From Gambelia wislizenii (lineage: Eukaryota; Chordata; Lepidosauria; Squamata; Crotaphytidae), in contig JAUMIR010000002.1 of NCBI GenBank assembly GCA_030847615.1, forward strand, positions 282,824,028 to 282,888,027: a DNA stretch of 64,000 nucleotides, written 5' to 3'. Shown here piece by piece: positions 31,376-43,600 of this stretch. The notes below the pieces were generated by a model. The model saw only the letters and a list, made by a program, of their open reading frames with translations, did not search any database and was not told the DNA's origin. Both the position numbers and the translations under genes were made by a program. Positions within the stretch are counted from its first letter, which is position 1, and the number at the start of each line of letters is the position of its first letter.

Positions 31376-32173
31376 TTTGATTTTTTTTTTACATTAGCTG
31401 AAAGTATATCTGCATCAAAATGTTTGGGTAACATATCTCTTTCTATCTGAATCCATGCTATTGTGTTAGCGGCTTTTATGAATTTAACCGTATGAAGCAA
31501 ACTTGGTCGAGCGAAAGCTGCGCATGAAGAATTACTCTACTTGGAACTATTCATGAACCTCAAAGATTTCTTCCCTCCTATGTTTAAACTTATTTCCCAT
31601 TTTGTAAATTTTGTCTTAAACATTGATGTTGGAATGGGCTGAAAGATGAACAAAAAATTAGCAAAAAAAAAAAAGAAAAAGATGAGCTTGGACGGTAGCT
31701 ACCCTGCCCAATAGAGTAAGTGGTCAAGTAGACCATTTCTCTTTGATTGTCTGATATAGCGAAATATTTGTAATTCACAAGGACCTTTGGTGAAAATATG
31801 GCAGAGGGCCTTTGTTCCCTGGCGGCCTTTGAGAATTGCTTTTGCAGTCCTTGTATAATGGGTATTTGCAATTTTGTAAATTTTGTCTTTTGGTGGATTG
31901 GCCTGAAGAAGAACAAATATTTATGTGGATAAAGCTCGGCTTGGATAATAGAGAAAATGGTAGAGAAAAATAATTCCTTTTTTTTACGCCCCCCACCCTG
32001 CTGAACAGTAAATATTTTCTTGTAATTCACAGGTACACCTGGGGGGAACATGGGAGAGGGCCTTCCAGTGGCTGATCGCAGTATTCGGAATTGCCTTCTT
32101 TCTGGAAGAGGGTGAAAAGCGGTTTTTGTTTCCTCTACGAGCTTTTGAGAATTGACCTTGCAGCACTTGGATC
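31376..32173. other. Non-coding segment containing a degenerate internal repeat
   Basis: Two related parts (31,575-31,840 and 31,840-32,070) share TTTGTAAATTTTGTCTT and similar neighbours. The first matches 62,560-62,790. No gene is recognised. Confidence 0.45.
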
Positions 32174-32647
32174 ATGTGTTGGACTATGTTTTGTTCTCGT
32201 TCTTTGAATGTGTTCAACTGCTTTCCACTTTTAAGGGAGATCTGCCATGCTTGTATGGATTCAAAAAGCGGCAGTTGTGTGTCTGGATTCCGGGGCCCTT
32301 TGTGTTTACACGGTCGCCATGACAATGAGGTTCCGATCCAGCCCAGGGCTGCTCATTTCCCTTCTGGACTTGGCTGTGGGCAGAAGCCCCTTGGGATCGC
32401 TCCTGCCAGTGGTCCCCGGTTGAGCGAACGCTTGCAGTGCATTCAGGAGACGATGGCATTCACCAGACTGCGCAGAGTAAGCGCTGACCCCCTGGCATTG
32501 GTGGGACAGAAGGAGGGTCACTGGGCACACAGCAAAGGGCCACCAGCTGCACTGGCCTTGCGAAGCAGCCCCAGGAAAATCCCCCTCAGAAAGGAGAGGG
32601 AGATGAAAATCATACCCAAGAGCAAGGGAAGTAGTTTTGAAATATAG
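32174..32647 (+). CDS. Conserved 157-codon ORF of unknown status (right arm copy)
   Basis: The inverted-arm partner of 7,884-8,357. Conserved stretches in all three copies include REICHACMDS, CVSGFRGPLCLHG and DPLALVGQKEGH. Substitutions between this copy and 62,861-63,295 change many amino acids, which does not suggest strong purifying selection, yet no frameshift or stop has appeared. A GTAAGC after CGCAGA near 32,474 could be a splice donor. No family recognised. Confidence 0.3.
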   Translation: MCWTMFCSRSLNVFNCFPLLREICHACMDSKSGSCVSGFRGPLCLHGRHDNEVPIQPRAAHFPSGLGCGQKPLGIAPASGPRLSERLQCIQETMAFTRLRRVSADPLALVGQKEGHWAHSKGPPAALALRSSPRKIPLRKEREMKIIPKSKGSSFEI

Positions 32648-32983
32648 TAGTTTAGGTGATTTTCCTTGTGTTTTTTCTGGGCTGTGAGGCCGTGTTATGG
32701 AATAGTTTTATTCTGACGTTTTGCCTGCATGTGTGGCTGGCATCTTCAGAGAATGGTTGGGTTGGAGTGTGTGTGGAGTTTATATATTGTGAACCCCTTT
32801 TGGGGAGTAGATGTAAATTTGTGTATTTGAATGGTTAGTTTCTGGGTATAGAAATGCAAGGAGGATTAGTGTCTGTTTGGCTAATGGTTAGGTTTTTTTT
32901 TAAATAATTCCTTTTTATTTATCAAAAAACAGTAGAATACAATTGAATATGTCCATTTGATAGTTACAAGTCACTACAAAAGG

Positions 32984-34769
32984 TCAGACAGTCAGCCTAA
33001 GTACCTTAGACCAGAACTTCTGAACCAGAGGGCAATAAAACCACGTTTGGAGATATGTGCCTTTGTTCTTGCCACCCCTCCAGCAATTGGGACTACTACT
33101 TTTGGTGATTTGAGCCAGTCTGTGGGGTGTCAAATACCACTTATAAACTACCTTAACTGTGTTTTCTTGTATTATGACTGGACTTATCCGAAACATTGGA
33201 GATTTACAGATGTTTAACCAGTCCAGATCGCTTAAGGGGTGCGCTACCTCAGTTTCCCAGGCTGATTTCAATCGAATGGTCCGTCATTGTGGTTTCTATC
33301 ATAAAGTTGTATATAATTGCCATGTGGCCCTTGACCTGACTGGTAGAGGGCATACATAAGTTTTCAAATTTTGTTAGAGGTCTAGAGGCAAAGCCCTGAT
33401 GTTGCATGTGGGATAAGAAATGCACCATTTGGGTGATTTGTATCCAAGTGGGCTGAATGGGGTCCAAATCCTTTATGAGTTCTTCTTTGCTTTTAGAAAC
33501 ATTTTTATTATATAGATCAGATATCATATATATCCCCTTCTTGTCCCAATCTAGGTAAGTTGTGTATTTGATTGGGTAAAAAAAATTGGGATGGGTCTGG
33601 AAGGGGGGCGGATGGGTGATACCTGGGGCATCCTTTTGTGACTCCACTGTTTCCAAACTCATAAATACATTTGTGAGAAAGGATTTTCAATTTTTTTGAT
33701 GTGAGGGTAGGAAAGATTAGAAAAGTACATTTCCATATGTTTTGGGTCTTTCAGTTTTAATTCTGTCTCAATCCAGTTAGTTTGGGGGGTTTTCTTGAAT
33801 ATCTGGACCAGATACGTAAGTTTAGCAGCCATAAAGTAGTATGGCAAACTTGTAATGACCAGCCACCCGTTTGGAGTTTCTGATATAAAATACCTTTTAG
33901 AAATCTTGTTTTTTTATTGTTGAAAATGAAAGTGTGGAATAGTTTTTTTTCCCAAATGTTGAAGTTTGTCAAAGGGGGTTCCAGAGTGATCATGAAAAAT
34001 AGGAAAAGAAGTTGTGCAAGTACAAACATTTTTAGTATCGCTATCCATTCCAAGAGGGAGAGGTTAAATGTAGCCTAGTGGTTTATTTTTTGCTTTATCC
34101 AGGTTGTGAGTTGTTTATAGTTCCATGGCAACAGTTGAATTATGTTTTTGGTGATTAGTATCCCTAGATATTTTAATCCAGAGGGTTGTAGATGTAATTT
34201 AGTCAGCTGTTGCCATTCGTGTTGTGTTGAGTGCGGGGTATTTGGGCATAGTAGTTTTGATTTTTGCATGTTTACTGTAAAACTTGTGTATGTGTCAAAT
34301 TTGTTCAGTATCTTTTGGAGGGCAGGAAATGCAATTGTCATGTTTGTGATATAGAGTAAAATATCGTCCACAAAAATTCCAATTTTGTGCATTTGTTGGT
34401 GGATTGCAGGCCCTTCGATTTGGTGTGTCATCCTAATTGGTTCTGCAAGGGGTTCTATGGCTATTGCGAATAATAGAGGGGACAATGGGCACCCCTGGTT
34501 GGTTCTCTGATGAGTTCGAATGTTTGTGAATCTACTTTGTTAGCATAGATCATTGCTTCAGAATTGGAGTACAGATTTTGGAGAAATGTTACGAATTGGT
34601 GTCCCATATTCATTTTTTGGAGCACTCCAAATAGGTATGGCCATTCCAACCGATCAAAGGCTTTCAATGAGTCTAGTGATATCAAAGCCAGGAGTGTGTG
34701 CCTTTTGTTGCAAAAGTGCATTATATTTAGTGTTCTTCTGATGGTGTCGGCTAGCTGCCGGCCAGGCAA
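32984..34769 (-). pseudogene. L1-B ORF2 reverse transcriptase core and C-terminus
   Basis: In order along the - strand: MPGRQLADTIRRTLNIMHF, SLDSLKAFDRLEWPYLFGVL (motif A, catalytic Asp), LYSNSEAMIYANK, a frameshift near 34,490, MSPLLFAIAIEPLAEPIR (motif B region), IGIFVDDILLYITN (catalytic Asp-Asp in the L1 F-x-D-D form), GLKYLGILITKN, then the thumb and C-terminal part with CWRGGKNKGTYLQTWFYCP. Frameshifts at about 34,490, 34,055, 33,660 and 33,260 break it. Confidence 0.85.
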
Positions 34770-35640
34770 AATGAAAGAGACTCAAAGACACTCTATGTTA
34801 GGTGTATTAACTAAATTGACCCCAAATCACAAGATTCATCAAGACAAACAGACACTCATTCAATTGATGAAAATAAAATCTGAATTAGAGGAATTAGATT
34901 TTAAAAGCATCCATATAGCCACCCAATATACAAAGGCACGTTACTATCAGCATGGGAATAAAAACTCGAAACTACTGGCATGCCTAGTTAAGAGGAAAGC
35001 TGAAAAAAGAACCATCTCACAGATTAAAACCCTCAATGGGATTACTGTTAACTAAAACCATGGACATACTCCAGAGATTTCACACATTGTATAAAGAGTT
35101 ATATATGTCGGAGTGCCCTCAATCCCTAGATCTCACCCAATCCTTAGACTCACTAAAAATCCCAGAACGTACGGAACAACACAAAGCAGCTCTAAATTCC
35201 AGAATCACCATACAAGAAATTGAACAAACAATTACTCAATTGGAACTGGGACAGGTGCCAGGGCCCGTCGGATTGTCCACTGAATTCTATAAACAACTGA
35301 AAACTGAACTTACCCCACACCTACACAACCTGTATAATGAACTCCTCCACAATGGTCTGCATCCATGCAGCTGGAAGAGATCACGGATCATCCCGATCCC
35401 CAAGACAGAAGATGACACGCCTATCATCACTGCCTTTAAAGCAATTGCCCTGATCAACTCTGACCTTAAAATAATGACCTCAGTCTTTTAAAAACACCTG
35501 AAGGCTTTCATCACTGATTACATACATTCCAACTAAAAAGGCTTTATACCTGGCCGGCAGCTAGCTGACACCATCAGAAGAACACTAAATATAATGCACT
35601 TTTGCAACAAAAGGCACACACACACCCCAGCTTGAGAGCC
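34770..35640 (+). pseudogene. L1-B ORF2 linker and reverse transcriptase fingers (inverted segment)
   Basis: Encodes the region between endonuclease and reverse transcriptase (ATQYTKARYYQHGNKNSKLL) and the finger region (MPLGLLLTK-type start, IPIPKTEDDTPIITAFKAIA), then repeats the palm entry (GRQLADTIRR) before breaking off. There is a frameshift at about 35,035 and stops at 35,489 and 35,537. Confidence 0.8.
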
Positions 35641-35789
35641 TTTGATCGGTTGGAATGGCCATACCTATTTGGAGTGCAAATCAAAACTACTATTCCCAAA
35701 TACCCTGCACTCAACACAACACAAATGACAACAGCTGACTAAATTACATCTACTACCCTCTGGATTAAAATATTTAGTACCTCAGCTCC

Positions 35790-36186
35790 CACCCAGGCTT
35801 CTAAATATTCAAACGTAGGCTCCCACTAAACAATCCACCTAGAGAACTAGGGGAGAGAGAGATGCTGCCCTTGACCACAGTCTTGAAAATCTCAGGGGGT
35901 AAGGATGGGGAGGAATGAATCATCTGGGTGGATGTTTTTGCTCGTTTGGGGTTAGTCCTCCTTGGGGACCGCAAGGGAGCAAAACCAGTGCCTCTGTCAT
36001 GGCCTTCTTTCTCTGACACTGATGAACGCTTGTGTTTTCCTTTCTCCTTTGCAGAACCTCAGGAGGCTCTGCTCCCTGTGTGTTCCCTGCTGTGTGGGCA
36101 CTCCAGAAGAAGAGGTTGCCAAGGATCCTCCTGCCAGGTATCCTCCTCCTGCCTTTTCTACCACACGTTTCCTAAAGGTGGCTTTC
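35790..36186 (+). other. Low-copy segment with exon-like unit (right arm)
   Basis: The partner of 4,788-5,175. The 83-nt unit 36,055-36,137 follows TTTCTCCTTTGCAG and precedes GTATCC, and it is identical in length and frame to the left copy (NLRRLCSLCVPCCVGTPEEE). Conservation of both splice-like sites in both arms is expected from recent duplication alone, so it is weak evidence. Confidence 0.3.
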
Positions 36187-36517
36187 ATGTCACAGAATCA
36201 TAGAATTGTAGAGTTTGGAAGAGACCACCAGGGCCATCCAGTTAAACCCCCTGCCATGCAGGAATACACAATCAAAGCATCCCTGAAAGATGGCCACCCA
36301 GCCTCTATTTAAGAAGGAAGGAGACCCCACCACACTCTGAGGGAGGGTGTTCCACTGCAGAACAACTCTTATTGCAAAAAGTTCCTCCTAACATTGAGGA
36401 GGAATCTCTGTTCCTGGAGCTTGCATCCATTGCTCCATGTTCCAGTCTCTGGAGCAGCAGAAAACAAGCTTCCTCCATCCTCAATGTGACACCCCTTCAA
36501 ATACTTAAACAGGGCTA
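36187..36517 (-). mobile_element. CR1 fragment, 3' part (right arm)
   Basis: The partner of 4,458-4,787. Its last 20 bases (36,498-36,517) recur at 40,238-40,257 without mismatch and are the L1-A target duplication. Confidence 0.88.
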
Positions 36518-39500
36518 AACAGGGTTCTTCAGTTAATTTCCCAATGTTATTATTTTTTATGTACTCCTTCAATTCTGTCTCTTTTTCCTTCTCTGTTCCT
36601 GTGTCTGAGTATAATGCGCCATAATATTGTTCAATTTTTTTCATGATATCATCTTGTAAGGTGTAGGTTGTGTTGTCTTCTATAATTTGAGTTATAAGTT
36701 TCTTCTCTTTCTCCTTCTTAAGTCTATACGACAACCATCTACCTACTTACTTTATTTGCATTTGCAAAGTGATTTTGTTTTAATCTTTTTAATTTGTGGC
36801 CTATATCTTCAATCATTTCTTGCTTTAGCTCATTTTGTATGATTTTTATTTCTCCTAGAATCTTCTTATTTTGAGGATCATGACTCAATCTTTTCTCTTT
36901 TTCTTTTAATTTCTCTGAGAGTTTGGCTTTATTTTCTCTTTTCTGCTTACATATTTCTGCTCCTTTTTGTAAAAAATACTCCTCTTATTGTTGCTTTGAA
37001 AGCATCCCATATCACTTTTTTTCTGAATTTCTTTTAAATTATTGATTACAAAGTATGTTTTTATCTCCTTCTTCATTTTTTGTTCAAACTTTTCATCTCT
37101 AAGTAGAGATTCTTTTAATTTCCATGTGTATTCTTTCCTTCTTAATTTCAATGTCATTTTAATTGAATTGTGGTCAGACAATATCCTTGGGAGTATTTCC
37201 ATGTACTTTATCCATGTGCTCAAGTCTTTAACTGCCCAGAACATATCAATCCTAGACCACAAATTATGAACCTCCGAATAAAATGTATAGCCTTTCTCAT
37301 TCCCTTTTTTCTGGGTCTATACATCAATCAACTTGTATTCTTCCATTAGATCTTTACAGATAATTGGTAGGTTGCCTTGCTTTTTCTTGCCGTTTTCCTG
37401 TTTTGTCCTGTCTCTTTGCCTTTCTAAAACTCCATTAAAGTCTCCTGTGATTATTATGTTGTTCTCTTTTAGGTTTTCCAATTCCATTCTCAATGAGTTG
37501 TAAAATTCTCTTTTCTTCTCTAGGGGGGCATAAATTGCTATTAATATTAATTTCCAATCTGTTAATTTCTACCCCTATATAATGTCCATTTTTGTCTTTC
37601 ATGATCTCTTTTGCCTCATAGTTCTTCTTCATGTAAATTGCCACTCCTTTCTTCTTCTTGTTATCAGCTGAGTAAAATACTTGTCCTAATTTCTTATTTC
37701 TTAGATAATTTGCATCTTGCCTTCTTATTCTGGTCTCTTGAATAGTTATTATATCTGTCTTCTGTTTCTCAAGGTAATGGTAAACTTTCCTTCTTTTCTC
37801 AGGTGTGTTTAGCCCTTTCACGTTCCACGTAGTTATGGTTAAAGTCATGTTGTTTTGCATCTTTTTTTTTAATCTAAATTATTTGTTCTACTCTTAATAT
37901 CCCGTCTCCTCCTCTTCTTCTTCCCTTTCTTCTTCTTCTTCTTCTTCTTCTTCTTCCTCTTTACTGTCGTCCTCTTTCTCTATTTCTTCTTCTTCTCTTA
38001 TTTCTTCTTCTTCCTCCTCTTCTTCTTTTCCTCCTAATTCTTCTTCGTCTCTTACGTATTCTCTCCGGGTATCTTTTCGTATTACTTCTTGTTCGACTTC
38101 TTTTAATTCTGATACTATTCCCTCCTTTTCTTTCTCTTTTTGTTTATTCTTTTCTTCAACTTTCTAAATTAAAAAATAAATCGGAGTGCAGAATTGAAAC
38201 CAGAACACAATGCTTGGGAATTTGGATTTGTAAAAGGAATAAAGAGTTATTTGAGAACAATTATAAAAAAAATATGGAAAGGAGTAAAAGAAGATCTAAA
38301 GAGATGGCAAAAATGGGTTTATCGCTGTTAGGGAAAATTGCAACAGTAAAAATGAACAACTTACCGAGGATGATTTTCCTCTTTCACAATTTAGTAATTT
38401 TGAATGACGATAAACCATTTGCAGAATGGACGAAAGACTTAAAAGATTTTATTTGGAATGGCCGTTAGCCACGAATAAAATGGTCAACATTAATAGAAGC
38501 GAAAGATCGGGGGGGAAGCGCCCTACCTAACCTTAAGATGTATTATCTGGCTTGTGGAATAAGTTGGATCAGTAGTTGGATAAGATTAGACAATACTAAA
38601 ATACTAAACTTGGAATGTGGCAATTTGAGATGTGGATCCCATGCGTACTTACGGTACGAAAAAGCAAAGGTAGAAAAAGAATTTCATAATCATACAGTGA
38701 GAGGGCCACTAATAAAGATCTGGAAATACCTAAAACATAGATGCTACCATGCCATCCCTTTATGGTTGTCTCCGGTAGAAGCCTTTCAAATAAAATGGAA
38801 GAAAAAAGAAGAATGGTTCAGATATAAAGATTTAATAGAACTGGTGAAGGGGGCAGAATTTCATATGAAACCAAGAGAGGAAATGCAAAGACAAGGGATG
38901 GAAACAAATTGGTTTACATATTATCAAATAAAAGAGAGATTTGATGAAGACAAAAAGAAATATGGTTTTATGCAAGAACAGAATGATATAGATAAGATAA
39001 TATGGGGAACAGGAAAGAAGAACACTGCAAAATTATATAAAGTAATGTTAGAAAGAGAACTAGAAAAAGAACTGGTAAAAGACACCATGATAAGATGGGC
39101 AAGGGATATAGGTGACCCCATAACGTTAGAGGAACGGGAAAATGCGTGGGCCAGAACAAATAAATTCACAGCTAATCAAGATCTCAAAGAGAACTATTTT
39201 AAAGTAGTAAATAGGTGGTATCTTACACTGGCAAGACTAAGTAAAATCTATAAATTAGAAAATAAGAAATGCTGGAGATGTGAAAAAGAAGTGGGATCCC
39301 TATATCATATGTGGTGATATACATATGTCCAGTTATAAAAACTTTTTGGGCAAAGAGACATGGAATAATACAAAAGATGCTGGGGGTTAAGTTCGCTATG
39401 GAACCTAAACTGTATTTGTTAAATATAACTTCAGTACTAGAAGGATACCTACAACAAAGATATTGGAGAGTCCTACTGTATCTAGTAACAACCGCTAGAA

Positions 39501-40237
39501 TAAAGATCGCAACCAGATGGAAAAAGAAGGAACCTCCAGAGCCAGAAGAATGGTTAGGGAAAATACTAGAGATGAAAGATAACGATAAATTAACAAGAAT
39601 AATAAATAAAAGAAATGTGGATGAAATGAACAAAGAATGGAAAGGTATAGATGAATACCTAGTTAAACGTGGGTACTTATAAGAAGTTATTACAGACCGG
39701 TATGAATTAGAATGGAAAAATAGAAATAAGATGGCAGGAGAAGCTTCAATTGTAGTTAAATAATATAAGCTAATATGTAAAAGGACAAATTACAAGGAAA
39801 AAAAATCAAATATGGTTAATATAAGCATATAGATAATATAGATACGGGTTGAGTATGAAATATAAGGATTTACAGAGGAAGGTTGTTTCGAAGCAAAGAT
39901 GTGGGAGGAAAGGATCAATAATAGAAAATCCTTGGCTTTATAATACTAAGGAAGTCGAAGGAGGGGGGAAGTAAAGGAAACGGAAAAGGATGTTTAAGAA
40001 GTAATGCCTCAGAATGATAATGGATTTATGGTTAATTTTTTTTTTTGAGTTAATAATGGTCTTATGGTTAGCTTTGAGGTGATAATGTGACTTAATGGAA
40101 ATTAAGTAACAAAAATTTGTTTAGATGCATTTAATTAATCGCCTTAATAATTTGTAAATGATTTATGTACTCAAATTGAAATACTGTCTAGATGACTACT
40201 TAAAGCTTGAATAAATAAATAATAATAAAAAAAAACA
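36518..40237 (+). mobile_element. L1-A, L1-clade LINE with 5' inversion (right arm)
   Basis: The partner of 762-4,457. The inverted 5' segment (36,518-38,165, - strand sense) holds the endonuclease and ORF1 tail; the 3' segment (38,166-40,237, + strand sense) holds the ORF2 C-terminus (38,214-39,682), the 3' UTR and an A-rich tail (AATAAATAAATAATAATAAA). Perfect 20-bp target duplications flank it. Confidence 0.9.
38214..39682 (+). pseudogene. L1-A ORF2 C-terminal half (right arm)
   Basis: Same product as 1,319-2,860, here interrupted by a TAG at about 38,467, by a frame break near 38,510 and by TGATATACAT at 39,315, right after the SLYHMW part of the Cys/His cluster. Outside these sites the two copies differ at only a few residues per hundred. 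Confidence 0.85.
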
Positions 40238-40325
40238 CAAATACTTAAACAGGGCTATCATATTGCCCCTTAACTGTCTTTTTCGAGGCTAAATATACCC
40301 AGCTCCCTATGTCCCTCCTTGATTT
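40238..40325 (-). mobile_element. CR1 fragment, 5' part, outer end of right arm
   Basis: The partner of 688-761. Similarity between the arms ends at about 40,311 (CCAGCTCCCTATG), although a few more CR1-like bases follow here. Confidence 0.75.
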
Positions 40326-40602
40326 TCCACTACATACTTACCATTACTCGGAGGCTACCTGAAAATATGATGCCATGTTTTGCAATAGATTTGCCTCTCA
40401 TCTAAATGATTTTGGATCTCCAACTTTCTTCAGAAATGGTTTCCAAGAAACAACTCTGGTAGTGCTATCAATTTTATACCACTAATCTTGCCCATGTAAT
40501 TCTGTCACCATCTTTTCAATCCTTTTACAAAAATTTGCGTAATGTCTGGATGTTAAGCTTTATGCACACTGCTTTAACAGTATGAATTCTTTCTCCTTCC
40601 AG
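40326..40602. other. Intergenic or intronic sequence, nothing recognised
   Basis: AT-rich single-copy-looking sequence upstream of the first recognised exon. It ends in a good pyrimidine tract and acceptor (TTTCTCCTTCCAG). Upstream exons and the promoter of the gene are not identified here. Confidence 0.4.
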
Positions 40603-43600
40603 TGCCCTGGAGTCGAAAGGAGCTGGTGTTGAAGAGCATTTCGCGACTTACACTGTGGAAGTTTCTCATACCACGTTGGTAAGGAAGGAAAGGCAGACCA
40701 CCCCCAACTCACAAATGGGGCAGTTCCCTCTCCTCCCCTGCTCAGTCTTCCTCAACAGTCCCCATCCTTTTGATACCTTGGTGCAGGAAGGCCAATATGG
40801 AGAGAGCTAGGGTTGGATGTAGCCTCAGGCCTTAACCTCCCATTCGATGAGCCAGCAGAGGAGAGTGCTTCCTTATAGTTGGTGAAGCAGGGTTGGGCAT
40901 GGAGGCAGGGATGTGCCAGCATCAAAGGGCCAAACCCTTTATCTTTCCCACATCCACCCCTTCTACATCTCCTTTCCCCTTTCCGCATCGCTTCCCTGCA
41001 GTTCTGCAAGATTCAGACAGAATTGCCCAGGAAAAGATGGTAGCTGGGGAAAGGTATAAACATCCTTTGGTTGCCCTCTCCCACCACTTCATATCAGGTT
41101 TGTGCATGAGGGAATAAATGAATGAAACTTCTCCTTAGGATTCAAGAGAAGAGGAAGAGGACACAGTGTGCAGCATCGACAGCTTGAAGAGCCAGGTGGT
41201 AGAGCCTTCAGCCAGGTAGGCCATTCTCTGCTGAAGAGGCAGAGGAGAGAACATGGTTTTGCTGTCAGGGATGATGGGAGTTGTAGCTCTTCACCTCTGG
41301 CTCAAACTCACCACCTTATTATGCAGCAGAGCCAACCAGCTTAGATCAGTGGTTAATGCTTTTCTCCAAAGCAGCAGAGTTTCAGAGAATAGGCTGAAGA
41401 TCCTGACAAACTCTCCAAGCCTTCTCACTCTTCTCCAGGTGTCTCCAAAATGTCTCCAGGATTCACTCAGGCAACTCAGTAGTTTTATATAAAACCTACT
41501 TTATTCTTCTATATAAATATACTATATGGTCAACAAATCACAAGCTCTACACACTACTCCACAATATCTCCAAACTACTGCACCTCTACTCAACCACAAA
41601 AATACATTGGCAAACATTGCAATTTTATAGCCATTGTTTATCACCACCCACTAATTAGTTTCCACCCAGTGGGTGTGTACTTCCATTCAGATTGGTCCAC
41701 ATAGTTCCATCCATGCTTAAGACCAACCCATGTATTTCAACATTTCACCTTGTACACTTAATGATTCTCAGGTGTTTCCAATCTGCATTCAGTACCTCTG
41801 TCCTTGGCTCTCAGGCCTTCTAGATTACATTAGCAGTTTCACCTGTGTAGCCCCATAATTGCTCTTGCTTAGTCATTGTGACTTTCACATACATATTTTA
41901 TTTCTTTCACTGTATGTCCCATGTTGCATTTTCCTTAACAATCCCCTCCGAAATAAAATATTGTATGTGTCTTACAATGTCATTCCAACCATTTGTGTCA
42001 GCCTTTCATGTTTTTCTGCTGTCAATGCTTTTGTGAACAAATCTGCTATGTTGTGTTGTGTTTCTATATATCTCAATTCTATTTCACCCTTCTGAACCAT
42101 GTCTCGCACATTTTGATATCTTACACCAACATATTTTGTTCTGTTCTTCAAACTTTCAGTTTCAGCCATCGCTATGCATGACTGTGAATCTTCCAGAATT
42201 TCCACTGGTATCTTGTAACTTTCATTTAAATCATTTAACAATTGCTTAATCCACTGTACCTCATTTACTATCTCATTCAAAGCAGCGAATTCTGCTTCTG
42301 TTGTGCTTAACGCTACATTAGTTTGTTTTCTACTTCTCCAAACTATTGGACTTTCACTATATTTAATTATCATTCCTGTAACTGACTTCTTGTCTCCTAA
42401 TTCTGATGCAAATGAACTGTCTACATAACAATCTAGATCTGAACTACTGCTTCTTATAATCAATTTCCTATCTAAGGTTCCTTTCAAATATCTCAATAAA
42501 TGTTTTACCGCTGTCCAGTCTTCAATTTTTGGATCATTAACCCTTCTAGACAATACATTTACAGCATAAGAAATGTCTGGTCTGGTATGGCAAGATATGA
42601 ATTGTAAAGATCCTATTATACTTCTGAAGAAAGTCTTGTCCTCAAATGCTCTAGTTGTTTTCTCAGACACAAAACCAGTTGTCATTGGAGCTCTTACTAT
42701 TTTTGCATTCTGTAATCCACACTTTTCAATCAATCTTTCAATTTTATTTCTCTGACTTAATAAACAATGTCCTTCTTCTGTCCATTCAACACAAATACCT
42801 AAATAAGACTTCAATACACCTAAGTCCTTCAAAACAAACTTCTCAGACAATTCTCTTTTTACTGACTCAATTTCCTGTTTTGACTTTGCTGCTACGCACA
42901 AATCATCTACATAAATCACTAATACTATGTCTCCTTTTGTATAAACACAAGCATCTGCAATGCTCCTCTTGTAACCTAGCTTAACTAGCTCATCATTGAT
43001 GCACAGATTCCACGCTCTGGCACTTTGTTTTAAACCATACAACGCTTTCTTTAATTTATATACTCTCTGACTACCATTTTCTTCGAAACCTTGTGGCTGC
43101 TCCATAAATATTTCTTCATTCAGAACCGCATTCAAGTAAGCTGTCTCAAAATCAAAATGTTCTACAACTAAATTCCTTTTTACTGCTACAGCTAGAACCA
43201 TTCTTAGACTTTCTGGCTTTGCAGTTGGAGAATATGTCTTATCATAGTTCTCATACTGCTGTTGTGCAAAACCCTTAGCCACTAACCTAGCTTTATATTT
43301 GATACTTCCATCTGGCATTTCTTTCCTTTTGTATACCCATTTACAACCAATTACTTTCTTGTCTTTGGGTCTGTCAACAATTTCAAAAACATCTTTATTT
43401 ACCAGGCAACCAAACTCATTATCCATTGCATCAAACCATCTTTCCTGTTCTTCACTAGAATAACTTTCCAATTCTTCAAAACTTTCAGGCTCTTCTACTG
43501 CTAAACAAGCTCTTGCCTTTGTCACAACAAACCTATCTGGAGGCTTTCTAACTCTATGACTACGCCTGGGAATAAAATCTGCTGTTCTGTCTCTTTCATC

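Larger units (their letters stand above)
32890..35790 (-). mobile_element. L1-B, L1-clade LINE with 5' inversion (right arm, more complete)
   Basis: The 3' part (32,890-34,769) reads on the - strand with its A-rich tail seen as TTTTTTTTAAATAATTCCTTTT at about 32,890. The inverted 5' part (34,770-35,790) reads on the + strand. Both parts contain the palm entry region (GRQLADTIRRTLNIMHF), so the inversion created an overlapping inverted duplication of about 75-150 bp. The left arm has lost 33,938-35,020. Confidence 0.85.

Noticed and set aside
40997..41055. Extra exon after CTGCAG in the intact gene copy
   Set aside because: Entered in phase 0 it hits a TAG within 14 codons, and it is missing from the spacer fragment; joining 40,678 to 41,139 keeps the frame.
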